64,000 bases of DNA from Enterococcus_K sp051713825 (GTDB lineage Bacteria > Bacillota > Bacilli > Lactobacillales > Enterococcaceae), in the NCBI RefSeq assembly GCF_051713825.1, contig NZ_JBIOQR010000002.1:62001-126000 (forward strand), given 5' to 3'. The stretch's first letter is position 1; every line of letters starts with the position of its first letter. Under the pieces are notes generated by a model. It saw only the letters and a list, made by a program, of their open reading frames with translations, was not told the origin of the DNA and searched no databases. Shown one piece after another: positions 8,991 through 17,491 of the stretch. The translations under genes were made by a program, and so were the position numbers.

Positions 8991-9656
8991 ATGGCAACTA
9001 TTTTAATTGTGGAAGATGATCTTTATATCAATAATTTAATGAATGAAGCTTTAACTATTGAAGGGCATCGATGCACGCAAGCATTCTCTGGAACAGAGGC
9101 TTTGTTGCTACTGGAGAAAAGTTCGTTTCAGTTAATTATTCTTGACCTCATGCTACCTGGGAGAAGAGGAGAAGAGCTCTTGCCAATTTTAACGACACAA
9201 ACAAGTGCGCCGATTATTATCCTGTCCGCAATTGAAGATTTGTCGTCGAAGGTTAATTTGTTAACGATGGGTGCGGCAGATTATATGACGAAGCCGTTTG
9301 ATATACAGGAGTTAATTGCGCGGATTAATGTTCAACTACGGGTACCGCAGCCGATGACCAATACAGCTTCGTTTGAATCTTTATATATAGATAAAGATCG
9401 GAACTCACTGGTTGTTTCTGGGACGCCTATTTTGTTGACGAATCAGGAATTTAAAATCATCGAGCTTTTAATTGGGCATCCGAGTAAAATTTTTACAAAA
9501 CAAGAAATCTATGAGTATGCCTGGAATGAGTTTTATATTGGAGAGAATAAGACCGTGAACGTTCATATCTCTAATATTCGAAAAAAAATTAAGGAACAAA
9601 CTGATGAAACCTGGATAAAAACCGTGTGGGGTGTCGGTTTTGTTTTGAAAAACTAA
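8991..9656 (+). CDS. OmpR-family response regulator
   Basis: 221 aa. Receiver domain at residues 1-115 with acidic pocket Glu8/Asp9/Asp10, phospho-acceptor Asp52 in LIILDLMLPG, and the conserved Lys in TKPFD near residue 102. A winged-helix DNA-binding domain (about 125-220) ends in KTVWGVGFVLKN, the OmpR/PhoB signature. AGGA lies eight bases before the ATG. The next genes are an ABC exporter and the kinase at 11572-12474, so the set is a sensing and detoxification module. It probably activates the promoter in the 83-base gap before the ABC gene. Confidence 0.93.
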   Translation: MATILIVEDDLYINNLMNEALTIEGHRCTQAFSGTEALLLLEKSSFQLIILDLMLPGRRGEELLPILTTQTSAPIIILSAIEDLSSKVNLLTMGAADYMTKPFDIQELIARINVQLRVPQPMTNTASFESLYIDKDRNSLVVSGTPILLTNQEFKIIELLIGHPSKIFTKQEIYEYAWNEFYIGENKTVNVHISNIRKKIKEQTDETWIKTVWGVGFVLKN

Positions 9657-9739
9657 ACTTTAACTTTTCTTTACCTTCTCTTTGCGGTGAGTTTATGCTT
9701 GTTCGGTAGACTGAAAGTGACTTAAGGAGGTCAAACAAA

Positions 9740-10657
9740 ATGAAAGAATATTTATTAGAGACACATCAGTTAACCAAAAAGTATAAAAACCAAGTTGCTA
9801 TTCAAGAGGTCAATCTTCATATCAAACGAGGTAGTATCTACGGGCTTGTTGGTCGAAATGGGGCTGGTAAGACCACGCTAATGCGAATGATTAGTGGCTT
9901 GGCAACGCCAACGAGTGGAGAAATTTCATTATTTGGTGAGTCAGGGCCAAAAGTGAATACCTTATTTTCTCGAATTGGTGTGCTGATTGAAGCACCTGGT
10001 TTATATGGAGATATGAGTGCTGCAGACAACCTTCATCTGAAACAGATTTGTATTGGTTTAAAAGGGAAAGAATATGTGACAGAGCTTTTGCAATTGGTTG
10101 GTCTAGAGCATGTAGGAAGTAAAAAGGTCAAAAGTTTTTCTCTAGGAATGAAGCAGCGACTAGGGATTGCTATGGCTTTAGTTGGTGAGCCAGACTTATT
10201 GATTTTGGATGAACCTTTAAACGGTTTAGATCCACAAGGGATGGTCGAAGTTCGGCGGATTTTAGTAAAATTGGCGAAAGAAAAAAATATTACAATCATG
10301 ATTTCGAGCCATATCTTAGAAGAGTTGGAGAAAATGGCGACAGATTATGGATTTATTCATCAAGGACACTTAATTAAAGAGGTTCCTCATGAAAGAGTCA
10401 TGGCTGAATGTCGCGCGTATATTGAAATTCATTTAGAAAATACTGGCCTTGGCTGTACAGTACTAGATTCGATGGGGATTTCAAATTATAAGGTAGAGGA
10501 TCAAGAAACAATTCAAATTTATGAAGCGTTTGATCAGGTGAGTGAAATTAATTTAGAACTGGCGAAGGCAAGTGTGCCTGTTCGTTCAATCAATATGTCT
10601 CAAATTTCGTTAGAAGATTACTTTTTATCGTTGACAGGAGGAAACACACATGATTAA
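9740..10657 (+). CDS. ABC transporter ATP-binding protein (bacitracin/lantibiotic export type)
   Basis: 305 aa. Walker A GRNGAGKTT at residues 38-46, signature SFSLGMKQR, and Walker B LLILDEPLNGLD. The roughly 80-residue C-terminal extension is typical of BcrA/LanF-like ATPases. AAGGAGG precedes the start. The gene overlaps the permease by eight bases, indicating coupling. Likely energises export or immunity for a membrane-active peptide sensed by the neighbouring two-component system; the actual substrate is unknown. Confidence 0.93.
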   Translation: MKEYLLETHQLTKKYKNQVAIQEVNLHIKRGSIYGLVGRNGAGKTTLMRMISGLATPTSGEISLFGESGPKVNTLFSRIGVLIEAPGLYGDMSAADNLHLKQICIGLKGKEYVTELLQLVGLEHVGSKKVKSFSLGMKQRLGIAMALVGEPDLLILDEPLNGLDPQGMVEVRRILVKLAKEKNITIMISSHILEELEKMATDYGFIHQGHLIKEVPHERVMAECRAYIEIHLENTGLGCTVLDSMGISNYKVEDQETIQIYEAFDQVSEINLELAKASVPVRSINMSQISLEDYFLSLTGGNTHD

Positions 10658-11465
10658 TGTTATAAAAATGGATATTTATCGAATGATTCATGCAAGAAGT
10701 ACCTACTATACGTTGATTGGGCTAGCGTTATTTTTAATTTTCCTTATTACGAATTCACATGATACATTGCTTGATGTTCAACAAGGACGACCAATTGCGA
10801 CGGCTTCGGTAGGGATTGGCTTTAATGCGAGTTTATTATCAGATAATATGACGCTTCTAAACTTTTTTCAATTATTTGCTGGTAGTAAAAGCTTTATCTT
10901 GATGCTTTCAATTTTTAGCGTGTTATTTATCAATCACGAGGAAGCTTCGGGATTCTCTAAAAATATTGCTGGACAAGTTCAGAAAAGAGGCTGGTTATTC
11001 TTTTCAAAATTTATTTGTCAATCCGTCTTTATACTTGCTTGTTTTTTCGTCGGGATAGTTGTTTCATTTTTGGCTGGCGGTATTTCTTATGATTCTGTGG
11101 TGATAGGTAATGTTGGAAGATTAATCATGGCGGTGGGGTTACAATTCCTTTTTCACTTAGCTTTTGCGGGAATCTTACTACTCATTATCACCCTCATCAA
11201 GCAACCAGTGATTAGCTTATTAATTAGCATCTTGTTATGTTTTGGGGCTTTTTCATTCTTGTATCAGCTACTAGATAAATGGTTAATTTCACTTTTCAAA
11301 TTAACGAATTTTACGATTGAAAACTATACGATGACAGGGTTAATCCCACAAGTATCTATTCAGTCAAATACGAGTCAATTGATTGGTGGACTCGCGATAG
11401 CAGCGATTTACTGTCTTGTTACGGTGGGATTGAGTGTATCAATTAAAAATAAACGTGATATTTAG
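10650..11465 (+). CDS. ABC-2 type permease partner of the preceding ATPase
   Basis: 271 aa with about six hydrophobic segments: near residues 18-35, 75-95, 120-150, 165-185, 190-215 and 245-265. There is an extracytoplasmic loop after the first segment, the layout of BcrB/LanE-type membrane subunits. It starts inside the end of the ATPase gene. No catalytic motif; family assignment rests on topology and partner. Confidence 0.85.
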   Translation: MINVIKMDIYRMIHARSTYYTLIGLALFLIFLITNSHDTLLDVQQGRPIATASVGIGFNASLLSDNMTLLNFFQLFAGSKSFILMLSIFSVLFINHEEASGFSKNIAGQVQKRGWLFFSKFICQSVFILACFFVGIVVSFLAGGISYDSVVIGNVGRLIMAVGLQFLFHLAFAGILLLIITLIKQPVISLLISILLCFGAFSFLYQLLDKWLISLFKLTNFTIENYTMTGLIPQVSIQSNTSQLIGGLAIAAIYCLVTVGLSVSIKNKRDI

Positions 11466-11571
11466 ACATTTTTTTGTGAGTAGTGATTATAAAGGTCTAT
11501 CTGGTAAAGTAACGAAGGATAGGAAAAAACAGCCAGAAAATATGTTTATTTAGCTAAATGGAGGGAAATAA

Positions 11572-12474
11572 ATGACAAATCTAGTAATAGGTGTACTACT
11601 TCTAATTAGCGTAATATCTATTTTTCGATTGGTTCAATATCGTCTCCAACTAAAAAAAATCAATGAGCAGCTATTATTTGTTCAGAAGCATGAGAGCAAT
11701 ATGCTTCTGACTTCACAAATGGATAATAGATTGTTTAATCAATTGATTATATTATTGAATCAAGAATTAGTCCAACACAAGGAAGAAAAAGTTCAACTGA
11801 TTTTAAAGGAGCAAGCGATTAAAGAGACGATAACCAATTTAGCACATGATATTCGAACACCTTTGACTTCTTTAGATGGCTATTTTCAGCTGTTGGTTAC
11901 AAGTCAAGATCATGAGAAACAGGACGTTTATGTGGCGAATATTAAAAACAGAATTACTACCTTAACAGAGATGTTAGAGGCGATTTTTACCTATACCAAG
12001 CTACAAAATGATGATTATGATTTGCAGATGAGCGAAGTTCAAATCAATCAGATATTGTTTGCCACGCTGTTTACATATTATCCAATCCTTTCGGAAAAAA
12101 ATATTGAGCCTGAGCTTAATATTAGTGATGAGCCGATTATTATTGAAGGAGAGGAAACGGCAATTACGCGTATTTTCTCAAACGTCCTTAAAAATAGTTT
12201 GGAACATGGAGCAGGTGATATTAAAGTCAGCCTTCAAAAAGAGGATAAACAAGTTGTTTTTTCTTGTCAGAATGCTATTCAGTCAGGGGATTCTTTGGAT
12301 GAGGCAAAGTTATTTGATCGTTTTTACATGTCCGATTTATCGAGAACGGGTCATTCTACAGGATTAGGGTTGGTTATTGCCAAGGAATTGGTGAAAAAAA
12401 TGCAAGGAACGATTGAGTTAATGATTGACGAAAAGACGTTTACAGTAATCGTTTTATTTCCATGTATTGATTAG
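11572..12474 (+). CDS. Sensor histidine kinase with a single N-terminal membrane anchor
   Basis: 300 aa. One transmembrane segment at residues 3-21, no extracellular domain, and a coiled linker. The H-box NLAHDIRTPLTSLDGY has phospho-acceptor His92. N-box FSNVLKNSLEHG and G-box STGLGLVIAKELV follow, completing a HisKA/HATPase_c kinase. TGGAGGG precedes the ATG. It lies 106 bases after the permease and pairs with the regulator at 8991-9656. With no sensor domain it may read the stimulus in the membrane or through the ABC transporter, as in BceS-like kinases (inference). Confidence 0.92.
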   Translation: MTNLVIGVLLLISVISIFRLVQYRLQLKKINEQLLFVQKHESNMLLTSQMDNRLFNQLIILLNQELVQHKEEKVQLILKEQAIKETITNLAHDIRTPLTSLDGYFQLLVTSQDHEKQDVYVANIKNRITTLTEMLEAIFTYTKLQNDDYDLQMSEVQINQILFATLFTYYPILSEKNIEPELNISDEPIIIEGEETAITRIFSNVLKNSLEHGAGDIKVSLQKEDKQVVFSCQNAIQSGDSLDEAKLFDRFYMSDLSRTGHSTGLGLVIAKELVKKMQGTIELMIDEKTFTVIVLFPCID

Positions 12475-12846
12475 GAAATAAAAAAATAATTATATGAAAC
12501 CTAAACCTGTAAAAATGGTTGTTTCTTACTAATTACAGTGATATAAATTTGAAAAATTTAGCAAAATGATGGTACAGTCAGCTTGTGAATGATTAAATAA
12601 GTAATACAGAAGAGGTTGGGAAAATACTAAAGTGACATTGGTTAAAATATTGAAAGCTGATTAAAAGATTAGGAATAAATCATCCTAGCACCAGCAATCA
12701 TTTTACAGAGCAGTGTTACAAGAAGAGCTGGAGAGCGAAATTTGAAGAATGTCAAGGCTATTCGCTATTACACAGATAGGAATCGTATCTTCTATGTGTA
12801 GATTATTTTTGAAATGAATGAGAGACCCAAAGAGGGTTAGATGTTA

Positions 12847-12981
12847 TTATTTGGTATTGTTATCGAAATTCTTTTGTTCTCTTCTAAAAAAATAAAGAAC
12901 GCAACAAAGTAAAATGCTTAGAATTAGAGTTCCAACTATTCTAGCAATAACGGGCTGTTTATGAAATAAAAAATGTTTAAG
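12847..12981 (-). pseudogene. Possible C-terminal membrane-anchor remnant
   Basis: On the minus strand a 44-codon open stretch encodes an aromatic start, one clean hydrophobic segment (IVGTLILSILLCCVLYFF) and a basic tail RREQKN. It ends at TAA 12847-12849. It has no ATG, GTG or TTG start and is preceded by an in-frame stop. It looks like the anchor end of a lost surface or membrane protein, downstream of the LPKTG gene. It may also be chance. Confidence 0.25.
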
Positions 12982-13027
12982 TTAAATCATTTCTAGTATC
13001 GCGGAATTTATTGGGTGTTAGATGTGT

Positions 13028-13098
13028 AAAAGTCATTTGTACTTACCCCTAATAATTCTTTGGTCGGAACTATTTTGAGTGTAGCACAAATGACTTTT
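13028..13098 (-). terminator. Long-loop inverted repeat between convergent genes
   Basis: Arms of 13 bp (AAAAGTCATTTGT at 13028-13040 and its complement at 13086-13098) enclose a 45-base loop. Read on the minus strand, it follows the LPKTG gene and ends in four T residues, so it may terminate that transcript. The large loop makes it atypical. Confidence 0.45.
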
Positions 13099-13111
13099 TT
13101 AGTTGTCTAGC

Positions 13112-14356
13112 TTAATTTCTTAAGTGGCGTCTATAGAATATTGAAACAATCCCAATTAGAAGGAGAAGCCCTGTTAGTTGGAGAAGGGCGCCGCTCCATG
13201 ACGAGTAATCCCCTGTTTTGGGTAGTATACGTTGTTTTTGTTTTTGAGCAGAGATATTAGTAAATACATTCTTATCACCACCGTTTGCTTGGCTGCTATT
13301 CGCTGAACTTCCAGTTGGTGAATCAGAAGCTTCTGGTAGATTTATATTAGGTTCTTTTGGATTCATCGGAATTTTTGGCATATTTGTTCGTGGCTCAGCT
13401 GGTATTTCCGGAGTATTCGTGTTCGGATTAGTCGGAATTACTGGCGTTTTTGTATTTGGGTTAATGGGTTGTTCTGGTATATCGACATTAGGATCAGCTG
13501 GCATTTCCGGAGTATTCGTGTTTGGATTAGTCGGAATTGCTGGCGTTTTTGTATTTGGGTTAATGGGTTGTTCTGGTATATCGACATTAGGATCAGCTGG
13601 CATTTCCGGAGTATTCGTGTTTGGATTAGTCGGAATTGCTGGCGTTTTTGTATTTGGGTTAATGGGTTGTTCTGGTATATCGACATTAGGATTAGCTGGC
13701 ATTTCCGGAGTATTTGTGTTTGGATTAATCGGAACGACTGGCGTATTCAAATCCGGTTCTACAGGTTCTTCCGGTGTGTTCGTGGGTGGATCTACTGGCT
13801 CAGTTGGCGTATTCGTATGTGGATTAGCTGGCTCTTCGGGTGTTATGGTAATTGGCGGCAGGTTTTCATTATCGTTACTTGGCACACATTCGAACCAAAT
13901 ACTTTGCGAGTAGTTGGAAGCTCCACCGGTGACTGAAAAAGTCACTGTGGTATCAACAAAACGATCATCGGGTGTAAGAAAAATCGTCCCTGTTCCATCT
14001 TGGTTATTGTTCACCTGAGTAGATAGGCCAGACACCTGACTGACGGCAACAGAAAGAAGAGAAACATCTCCTGACCCATAATAAGAAATCTGATAGTTCA
14101 GTTGAATAGTTTTTCCCTTTGTGACTTTTACAATGCCAGAATTTACTTGGTCTCCTTTAAAGTTGGTAATATTTAAGTTTGATGGGTAGAGTTCGTTATT
14201 TAGAGTGACAGGACGACTTTCCTCTGCTTCGTTCGTAGACAAAAATTGGGTATCACTGTCTGCTTTAGCACTAGTAGGGAAAATGCTGAGTAATAATGCG
14301 ATACCTATTAAGTCTAGCCAAATTTTTATAATTTTGGAAAACACAGGTTTTTTCAT
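13112..14356 (-). CDS. LPxTG-anchored surface protein with Pro/Asn-rich repeats
   Basis: 414 aa. Signal peptide (residues 1-33, cleavage near AKADS), then a unique beta-rich domain at about 35-160. A long P-x-x-P repeat region follows (about 165-345) built around NPNTNTPEMPADPN and VDIPEQPINPNTKTPAIPT. The sorting signal is LPKTG plus hydrophobic segment plus RRHLRN. Sortase therefore links it to the wall, the repeats acting as a stalk. ATG at 14356 has AGGAGA ten bases upstream; an in-frame TTG at 14362 is also possible. No matching sortase gene is adjacent. The domain at 35-160 is not one I can name. Confidence 0.85.
   Translation of the reverse strand: MKKPVFSKIIKIWLDLIGIALLLSIFPTSAKADSDTQFLSTNEAEESRPVTLNNELYPSNLNITNFKGDQVNSGIVKVTKGKTIQLNYQISYYGSGDVSLLSVAVSQVSGLSTQVNNNQDGTGTIFLTPDDRFVDTTVTFSVTGGASNYSQSIWFECVPSNDNENLPPITITPEEPANPHTNTPTEPVDPPTNTPEEPVEPDLNTPVVPINPNTNTPEMPANPNVDIPEQPINPNTKTPAIPTNPNTNTPEMPADPNVDIPEQPINPNTKTPAIPTNPNTNTPEMPADPNVDIPEQPINPNTKTPVIPTNPNTNTPEIPAEPRTNMPKIPMNPKEPNINLPEASDSPTGSSANSSQANGGDKNVFTNISAQKQKQRILPKTGDYSSWSGALLQLTGLLLLIGIVSIFYRRHLRN
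13432..13728 (-). repeat. 99-bp tandem coding repeats in the LPxTG stalk
   Basis: Three nearly identical units start at 13432, 13531 and 13630 (period 99 bp, 33 codons), with degenerate partial units on both sides. Near-identity at DNA level, including third codon positions, points to recent duplication or recombination. The copy number probably varies between strains. Confidence 0.9.
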
Positions 14357-14362
14357 GGCCAA

Positions 14363-14902
14363 TACATCTCCTATTGAAATTTTAATAAACGTAGGATAAT
14401 TGATTACTTCAATTCCTCAGGTACAGTTTGCACTTTTCTTTGATATATATCAATTATCTACACTTAATTCTTACTGAATTTACATAATTTGATAAATTTT
14501 TTAATATTTATTTTCATATTTCAAAAAAATAACTAATTATTTGATAGGTATGTGAGAGTGTATCCTTTCATGAGCTGATTTTTTCTTAAGTGAAGATTGT
14601 TTCATGGCTGACTGTCGTATTGTGGATAGCTTACTTAGAGCTACTTGCTATAGAGAAGGTCAAGGAGTTTTGATAATGGAAATGATTTGTTTGCTATTCT
14701 TATGCGACGTAGTAGGGGAGATAGTAAAATATTTATATAAGAAAAGGCATATAATGCTGTTTTCTCCTATTTTATGAAAAAGCAGCTCATGTGTTTGATA
14801 GTCCTATGCATTTTCTTGTTTAACTGGTGATTTAAACATGTTATTATATTAAATATAACGTCGGGTATTTTAAAAGTTACGTGAATAGAAGCAGGAGAAA
14901 AA
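14363..14902. other. Divergent intergenic region with a palindrome
   Basis: 540 bases separate the leftward LPKTG gene from the rightward unknown gene. It is AT-rich and contains a perfect 14-bp palindrome TTGATATATATCAA at 14440-14453, about 84 bases before the surface-protein start, a plausible regulator or promoter site. Nothing else could be supported. Confidence 0.4.
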
Positions 14903-15508
14903 ATGATTGATTACAAAAAAATAGAGGATTCGTTAAAAACAGATTCTGTTGATAATAATAAAACGTATCAATTAACGAAGAGAGAACTTAGAATTCTAAA
15001 TGATAAAATTACAATTTTTTTAAGAGATATAAAACATATAAAACGGTTTATGAGAGAAAACAATATCCCCTGGGATAATTTATATGGGAAAGAATGTTTA
15101 ATTTTATTACAAGAGTATGTGGACACAAGCGCTTCCTCGTATTTATGGATAACAAAGAGTGGTGAGCTAGAAGGACGCCGCTATCGAGGGTATAGAGAAT
15201 TTCAGCGTAAAGGAAACAAACTGGTTCCGTTCAAAAAGTATTCGACTTCACAGAGAGAGTTTCTTCTTAACTTGAGTTATGTGTTAGAAAATAAACATAT
15301 TGTTGATTCCTTAATTTTTTGTATAGAAGAGCGACTGGCGCATCACAAAAAAGTTGAAATTAAAGACTTTATCAATGATAAACAGTTATCTAAACGAAGA
15401 AAACGAGTGAAAAAACGAAGAAAAAAGGTAAAAAAAGAAGAAAACCACGAATCTATGATGCAAATAAGTCGTAGAGAGTTACGGAAACAGCGCAATTCAT
15501 ATGTATAG
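14903..15508 (+). CDS. Unknown protein with extremely basic C-terminus
   Basis: 201 aa that I do not recognise. Residues 20-150 appear mostly helical with charged and aromatic residues (IKRFMRENNIPWDNLYGKE, then a GRRYRGYREFQRKG stretch). Residues about 160-180 are almost purely Lys/Arg, followed by an acidic patch and another basic tail. No signal peptide or membrane segment. The basic tail suggests nucleic-acid or membrane-surface contact (inference). CAGGAG lies about seven bases before ATG. It is a single-gene unit ended by the hairpin at 15549-15587. Confidence 0.6.
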   Translation: MIDYKKIEDSLKTDSVDNNKTYQLTKRELRILNDKITIFLRDIKHIKRFMRENNIPWDNLYGKECLILLQEYVDTSASSYLWITKSGELEGRRYRGYREFQRKGNKLVPFKKYSTSQREFLLNLSYVLENKHIVDSLIFCIEERLAHHKKVEIKDFINDKQLSKRRKRVKKRRKKVKKEENHESMMQISRRELRKQRNSYV

Positions 15509-15548
15509 GCGGATACCCAAATAAAATGAGCCTATATAAAGTTTTAAG

Positions 15549-15590
15549 GAGGTTGGGACATAACTTTATAAGTTATGTTCTGGCCTCTCT
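15549..15590 (+). terminator. Terminator hairpin at the end of repeat copy A
   Basis: Arms 15549-15566 and 15570-15587 pair over about 18 bp with few mismatches around GACATAACTT and AAGTTATGTT, followed by a T-rich stretch. It ends the 14903-15508 transcript and is the terminal hairpin of the repeat element. Confidence 0.75.
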
Positions 15591-15847
15591 TTATTTGAAT
15601 AAATGGTGGATACAGAAGCAACTCCAGATGGACTGCGTTCTGCTCTCAACAGCTTCTACGCATGAGACATGCGAGAGTTGAAGGTTCGGAAAATAAGCTG
15701 AAATTGCTGAGAAACACTATTTACAAAGTAAATAGATGTAGAACAGTACCTAACTGGTGCTGAGAAACACAACGAAGTATGAGTTGATGTAGAACAGTAA
15801 CAGTACCTACTTTGGTTCTCAGAGTGAAATGCTTTTGTCCCAACCCC
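15549..15847 (-). repeat. Intergenic repeat element, copy A (minus orientation)
   Basis: About 300 non-coding bases that, read on the minus strand, match the element at 30663-31050. Shared parts are the start GGTTGGGACA, a GAGAACCA block, the stretch CCTTCAACTCTxGCATGTCT followed by CATGCGTAGAAG, and a terminal hairpin around GACATAACTT. It contains its own short repeats (GTAGAACAGTA occurs twice). Two copies in opposite orientation within 15 kb, plus a terminal fragment at 52515-52580, show a dispersed family. Confidence 0.8.
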
Positions 15848-15974
15848 ATCTAAAAATAACAAAATCCCCATAAAATGTTTAATGTTATTTATTTTTGCGT
15901 TATAATAAATTTGCGTACATTTATTTTATTATGAATTTTATTTATGTACGACACGGAAAGAAAGTAGGAATACA

Positions 15975-17243
15975 ATGAAAAAAATTATACTAACCTCTTT
16001 AGCGGCAGTTGCTTTATTAGGACTTAGTGCGTGTGGAAAAGAAGAAGGAAAAAAAACTGAAAGTAGTGAGACAAAGATTTCTGCAAGTAGTTCAACTGCT
16101 GAAAGCACGGTGGAATCTACTGCTAAGTCTACAGAAAGCTCTGATTCAGAAGCTCCTAACACATCAGAATCAGTGGGTGATTGGGCAGATGCTCAAGAAA
16201 AGCTGAAAGAAGTAACAGAAGCGAAAAAAATGTCGACGCTATTTGAACATAATGAAACAATTACGAATAAAAATGATCAAGTAGGTCTAACTATTAATGG
16301 CTACCAATATATTAAAGTAGAAGATGTGTCTAGAAATCTTCGTACACCTTTCGGGGATCAAGTGAAAGAGGGAGGCATTTTACTTATCTCTGCTACATAT
16401 GAAAATAAAAGTGATAAAAGTGTTTATGCAGGTCCAGGGTTTTATATGTCAGTCACTGGATTTTCTTCTTCAATAGGTAGAAATGATAGTTTATTAGATG
16501 GAGACTTGGTCAGTGAGTTGGTTTCTGTAAAAAACGAAATTAAACCTAATGAAAGCTTTTCTGGATATGTAGCTTTACCTATTAAACCTGAAGCTATGGA
16601 AAAAATTGCCGCAACTGGAATGGGAGAGTTAGAACTATCAGGAATCTATAGTAAGCCTGATAGTTTCAGTAAAGCCGATGCAGTGGTTGAGCCTAGAAAA
16701 GAAACGATTGCTTTATCTGGAAGTGGAGAGAATAGCAAAAAAGAAGCTGGGGCGTTCTATGAAGATAAAATAACAGCTGAGAACATGGGAACAAAAACAA
16801 TGCTTGATGAAAAAGAAGTAAACAAGACGGAGAAGTTTGAAGAAGTCAGTGTTACTGTCGATGGTTATCAAGTTGCAAGCTTTGAACCAAATGAAGACCA
16901 GGCGTCAAGATTCTCTAATTTTGATAGTGGAGTGGTAGTATTAACGGCTAAAATTACTGTAAAAAATGAAGGAAATGAAGCGCTAAATGTTGATAGTACC
17001 TCTGCTACATTAACAGTTGGTGGTTCAACGAAAACAATGAGTGAAAATATGTTGCAAGTTAATTCTGGAGCTGAGAAAGTTGAAAAAGGCCAAGAAGCAA
17101 CGAAGTATGTCGTCTTTACGATGGACAAAGAATCTTATGATAAACTGTACAAGGATCAAGACTATGTGTTAGATGTAAATATCTATAATACAGAGTTCTC
17201 TCGTATAACTAAATTAGGGGATCTTCTCTTTACTTTAAACTAA
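15975..17243 (+). CDS. Two-domain lipoprotein (DUF5067/DUF5068-like)
   Basis: 422 aa. Lipoprotein signal with lipobox LGLSACG (Cys20), then a Ser/Thr/Glu-rich linker to about residue 70. Two similar beta-rich domains follow, about 85-215 and 270-415. Each has a VTI/LTINGYQ-like opening strand (LTINGYQYIKVED and VTVDGYQVASFEP), indicating internal duplication. The fold resembles the immunoglobulin-like DUF4352/DUF5067/DUF5068 lipoproteins of Firmicutes, whose function is unknown. It is a single-gene transcript with a strong terminator at 17311-17359. Role at the cell surface is inference from the lipobox. Confidence 0.75.
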   Translation: MKKIILTSLAAVALLGLSACGKEEGKKTESSETKISASSSTAESTVESTAKSTESSDSEAPNTSESVGDWADAQEKLKEVTEAKKMSTLFEHNETITNKNDQVGLTINGYQYIKVEDVSRNLRTPFGDQVKEGGILLISATYENKSDKSVYAGPGFYMSVTGFSSSIGRNDSLLDGDLVSELVSVKNEIKPNESFSGYVALPIKPEAMEKIAATGMGELELSGIYSKPDSFSKADAVVEPRKETIALSGSGENSKKEAGAFYEDKITAENMGTKTMLDEKEVNKTEKFEEVSVTVDGYQVASFEPNEDQASRFSNFDSGVVVLTAKITVKNEGNEALNVDSTSATLTVGGSTKTMSENMLQVNSGAEKVEKGQEATKYVVFTMDKESYDKLYKDQDYVLDVNIYNTEFSRITKLGDLLFTLN

Positions 17244-17310
17244 ACAAGTCAGTGATTGATTCACAATCGGAAAATACTATTTGTTTTTTTATGAGTGACA
17301 AGAAAACTGA

Positions 17311-17359
17311 GAATCCTTCTATCAGATGCTGACAGCGGTCTGATGGGAGGATTCTTTTT
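17311..17359 (+). terminator. Strong rho-independent terminator after the lipoprotein
   Basis: A 16-bp stem with minor mismatches (17311-17326 with 17339-17354) and a 12-base loop, followed by five T residues. Confidence 0.85.
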
Positions 17360-17392
17360 ATTTAATACAATGATTCACTAATTTTATATAAA

Positions 17393-17471
17393 AACTTCAA
17401 ATTTCAGATAAATAAATATAAATTTGAAGTTAACTTCAAAAAATGATAGAATTTAAAGAGATTTGAAGTTT
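17393..17471 (+). promoter_or_regulatory. Promoter with palindromic operator for the AAA ATPase gene
   Basis: A perfect 18-bp palindrome TTTGAAGTTAACTTCAAA spans 17423-17440, with further half-sites at 17393-17404 (inverted) and 17462-17471. A promoter fits on top: -35 TTGAAG at 17424-17429, a 17-base spacer, and extended -10 TGATAGAAT with hexamer TAGAAT at 17447-17452. A protein bound to the palindrome would block RNA polymerase, so this is most likely a repressor operator. The regulator is unknown. Confidence 0.7.
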
Positions 17472-17491
17472 GTTTATAGGAGGGGTTTGTT

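Larger units (their letters stand above)
12475..13111. other. Intergenic region with a decayed membrane-anchor reading frame
   Basis: 637 bases between the kinase and the convergent surface-protein gene. It holds the short remnant at 12847-12981 and the long inverted repeat at 13028-13098. The rest shows no ORF, RNA gene or promoter I can support. Confidence 0.4.

Noticed and set aside
13432..13728. Regular repeats resembling a CRISPR array
   Set aside because: Period is an exact multiple of three, units are contiguous without unique spacers, and they encode a Pro/Asn-rich stalk in a protein with signal peptide and LPKTG.
13419..13936. Plus-strand open frames of 155 and 164 codons opposite the LPKTG gene
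   Set aside because: They exist only because the 99-bp coding repeats have no stops in several frames; low-complexity translations, no ribosome-binding site.
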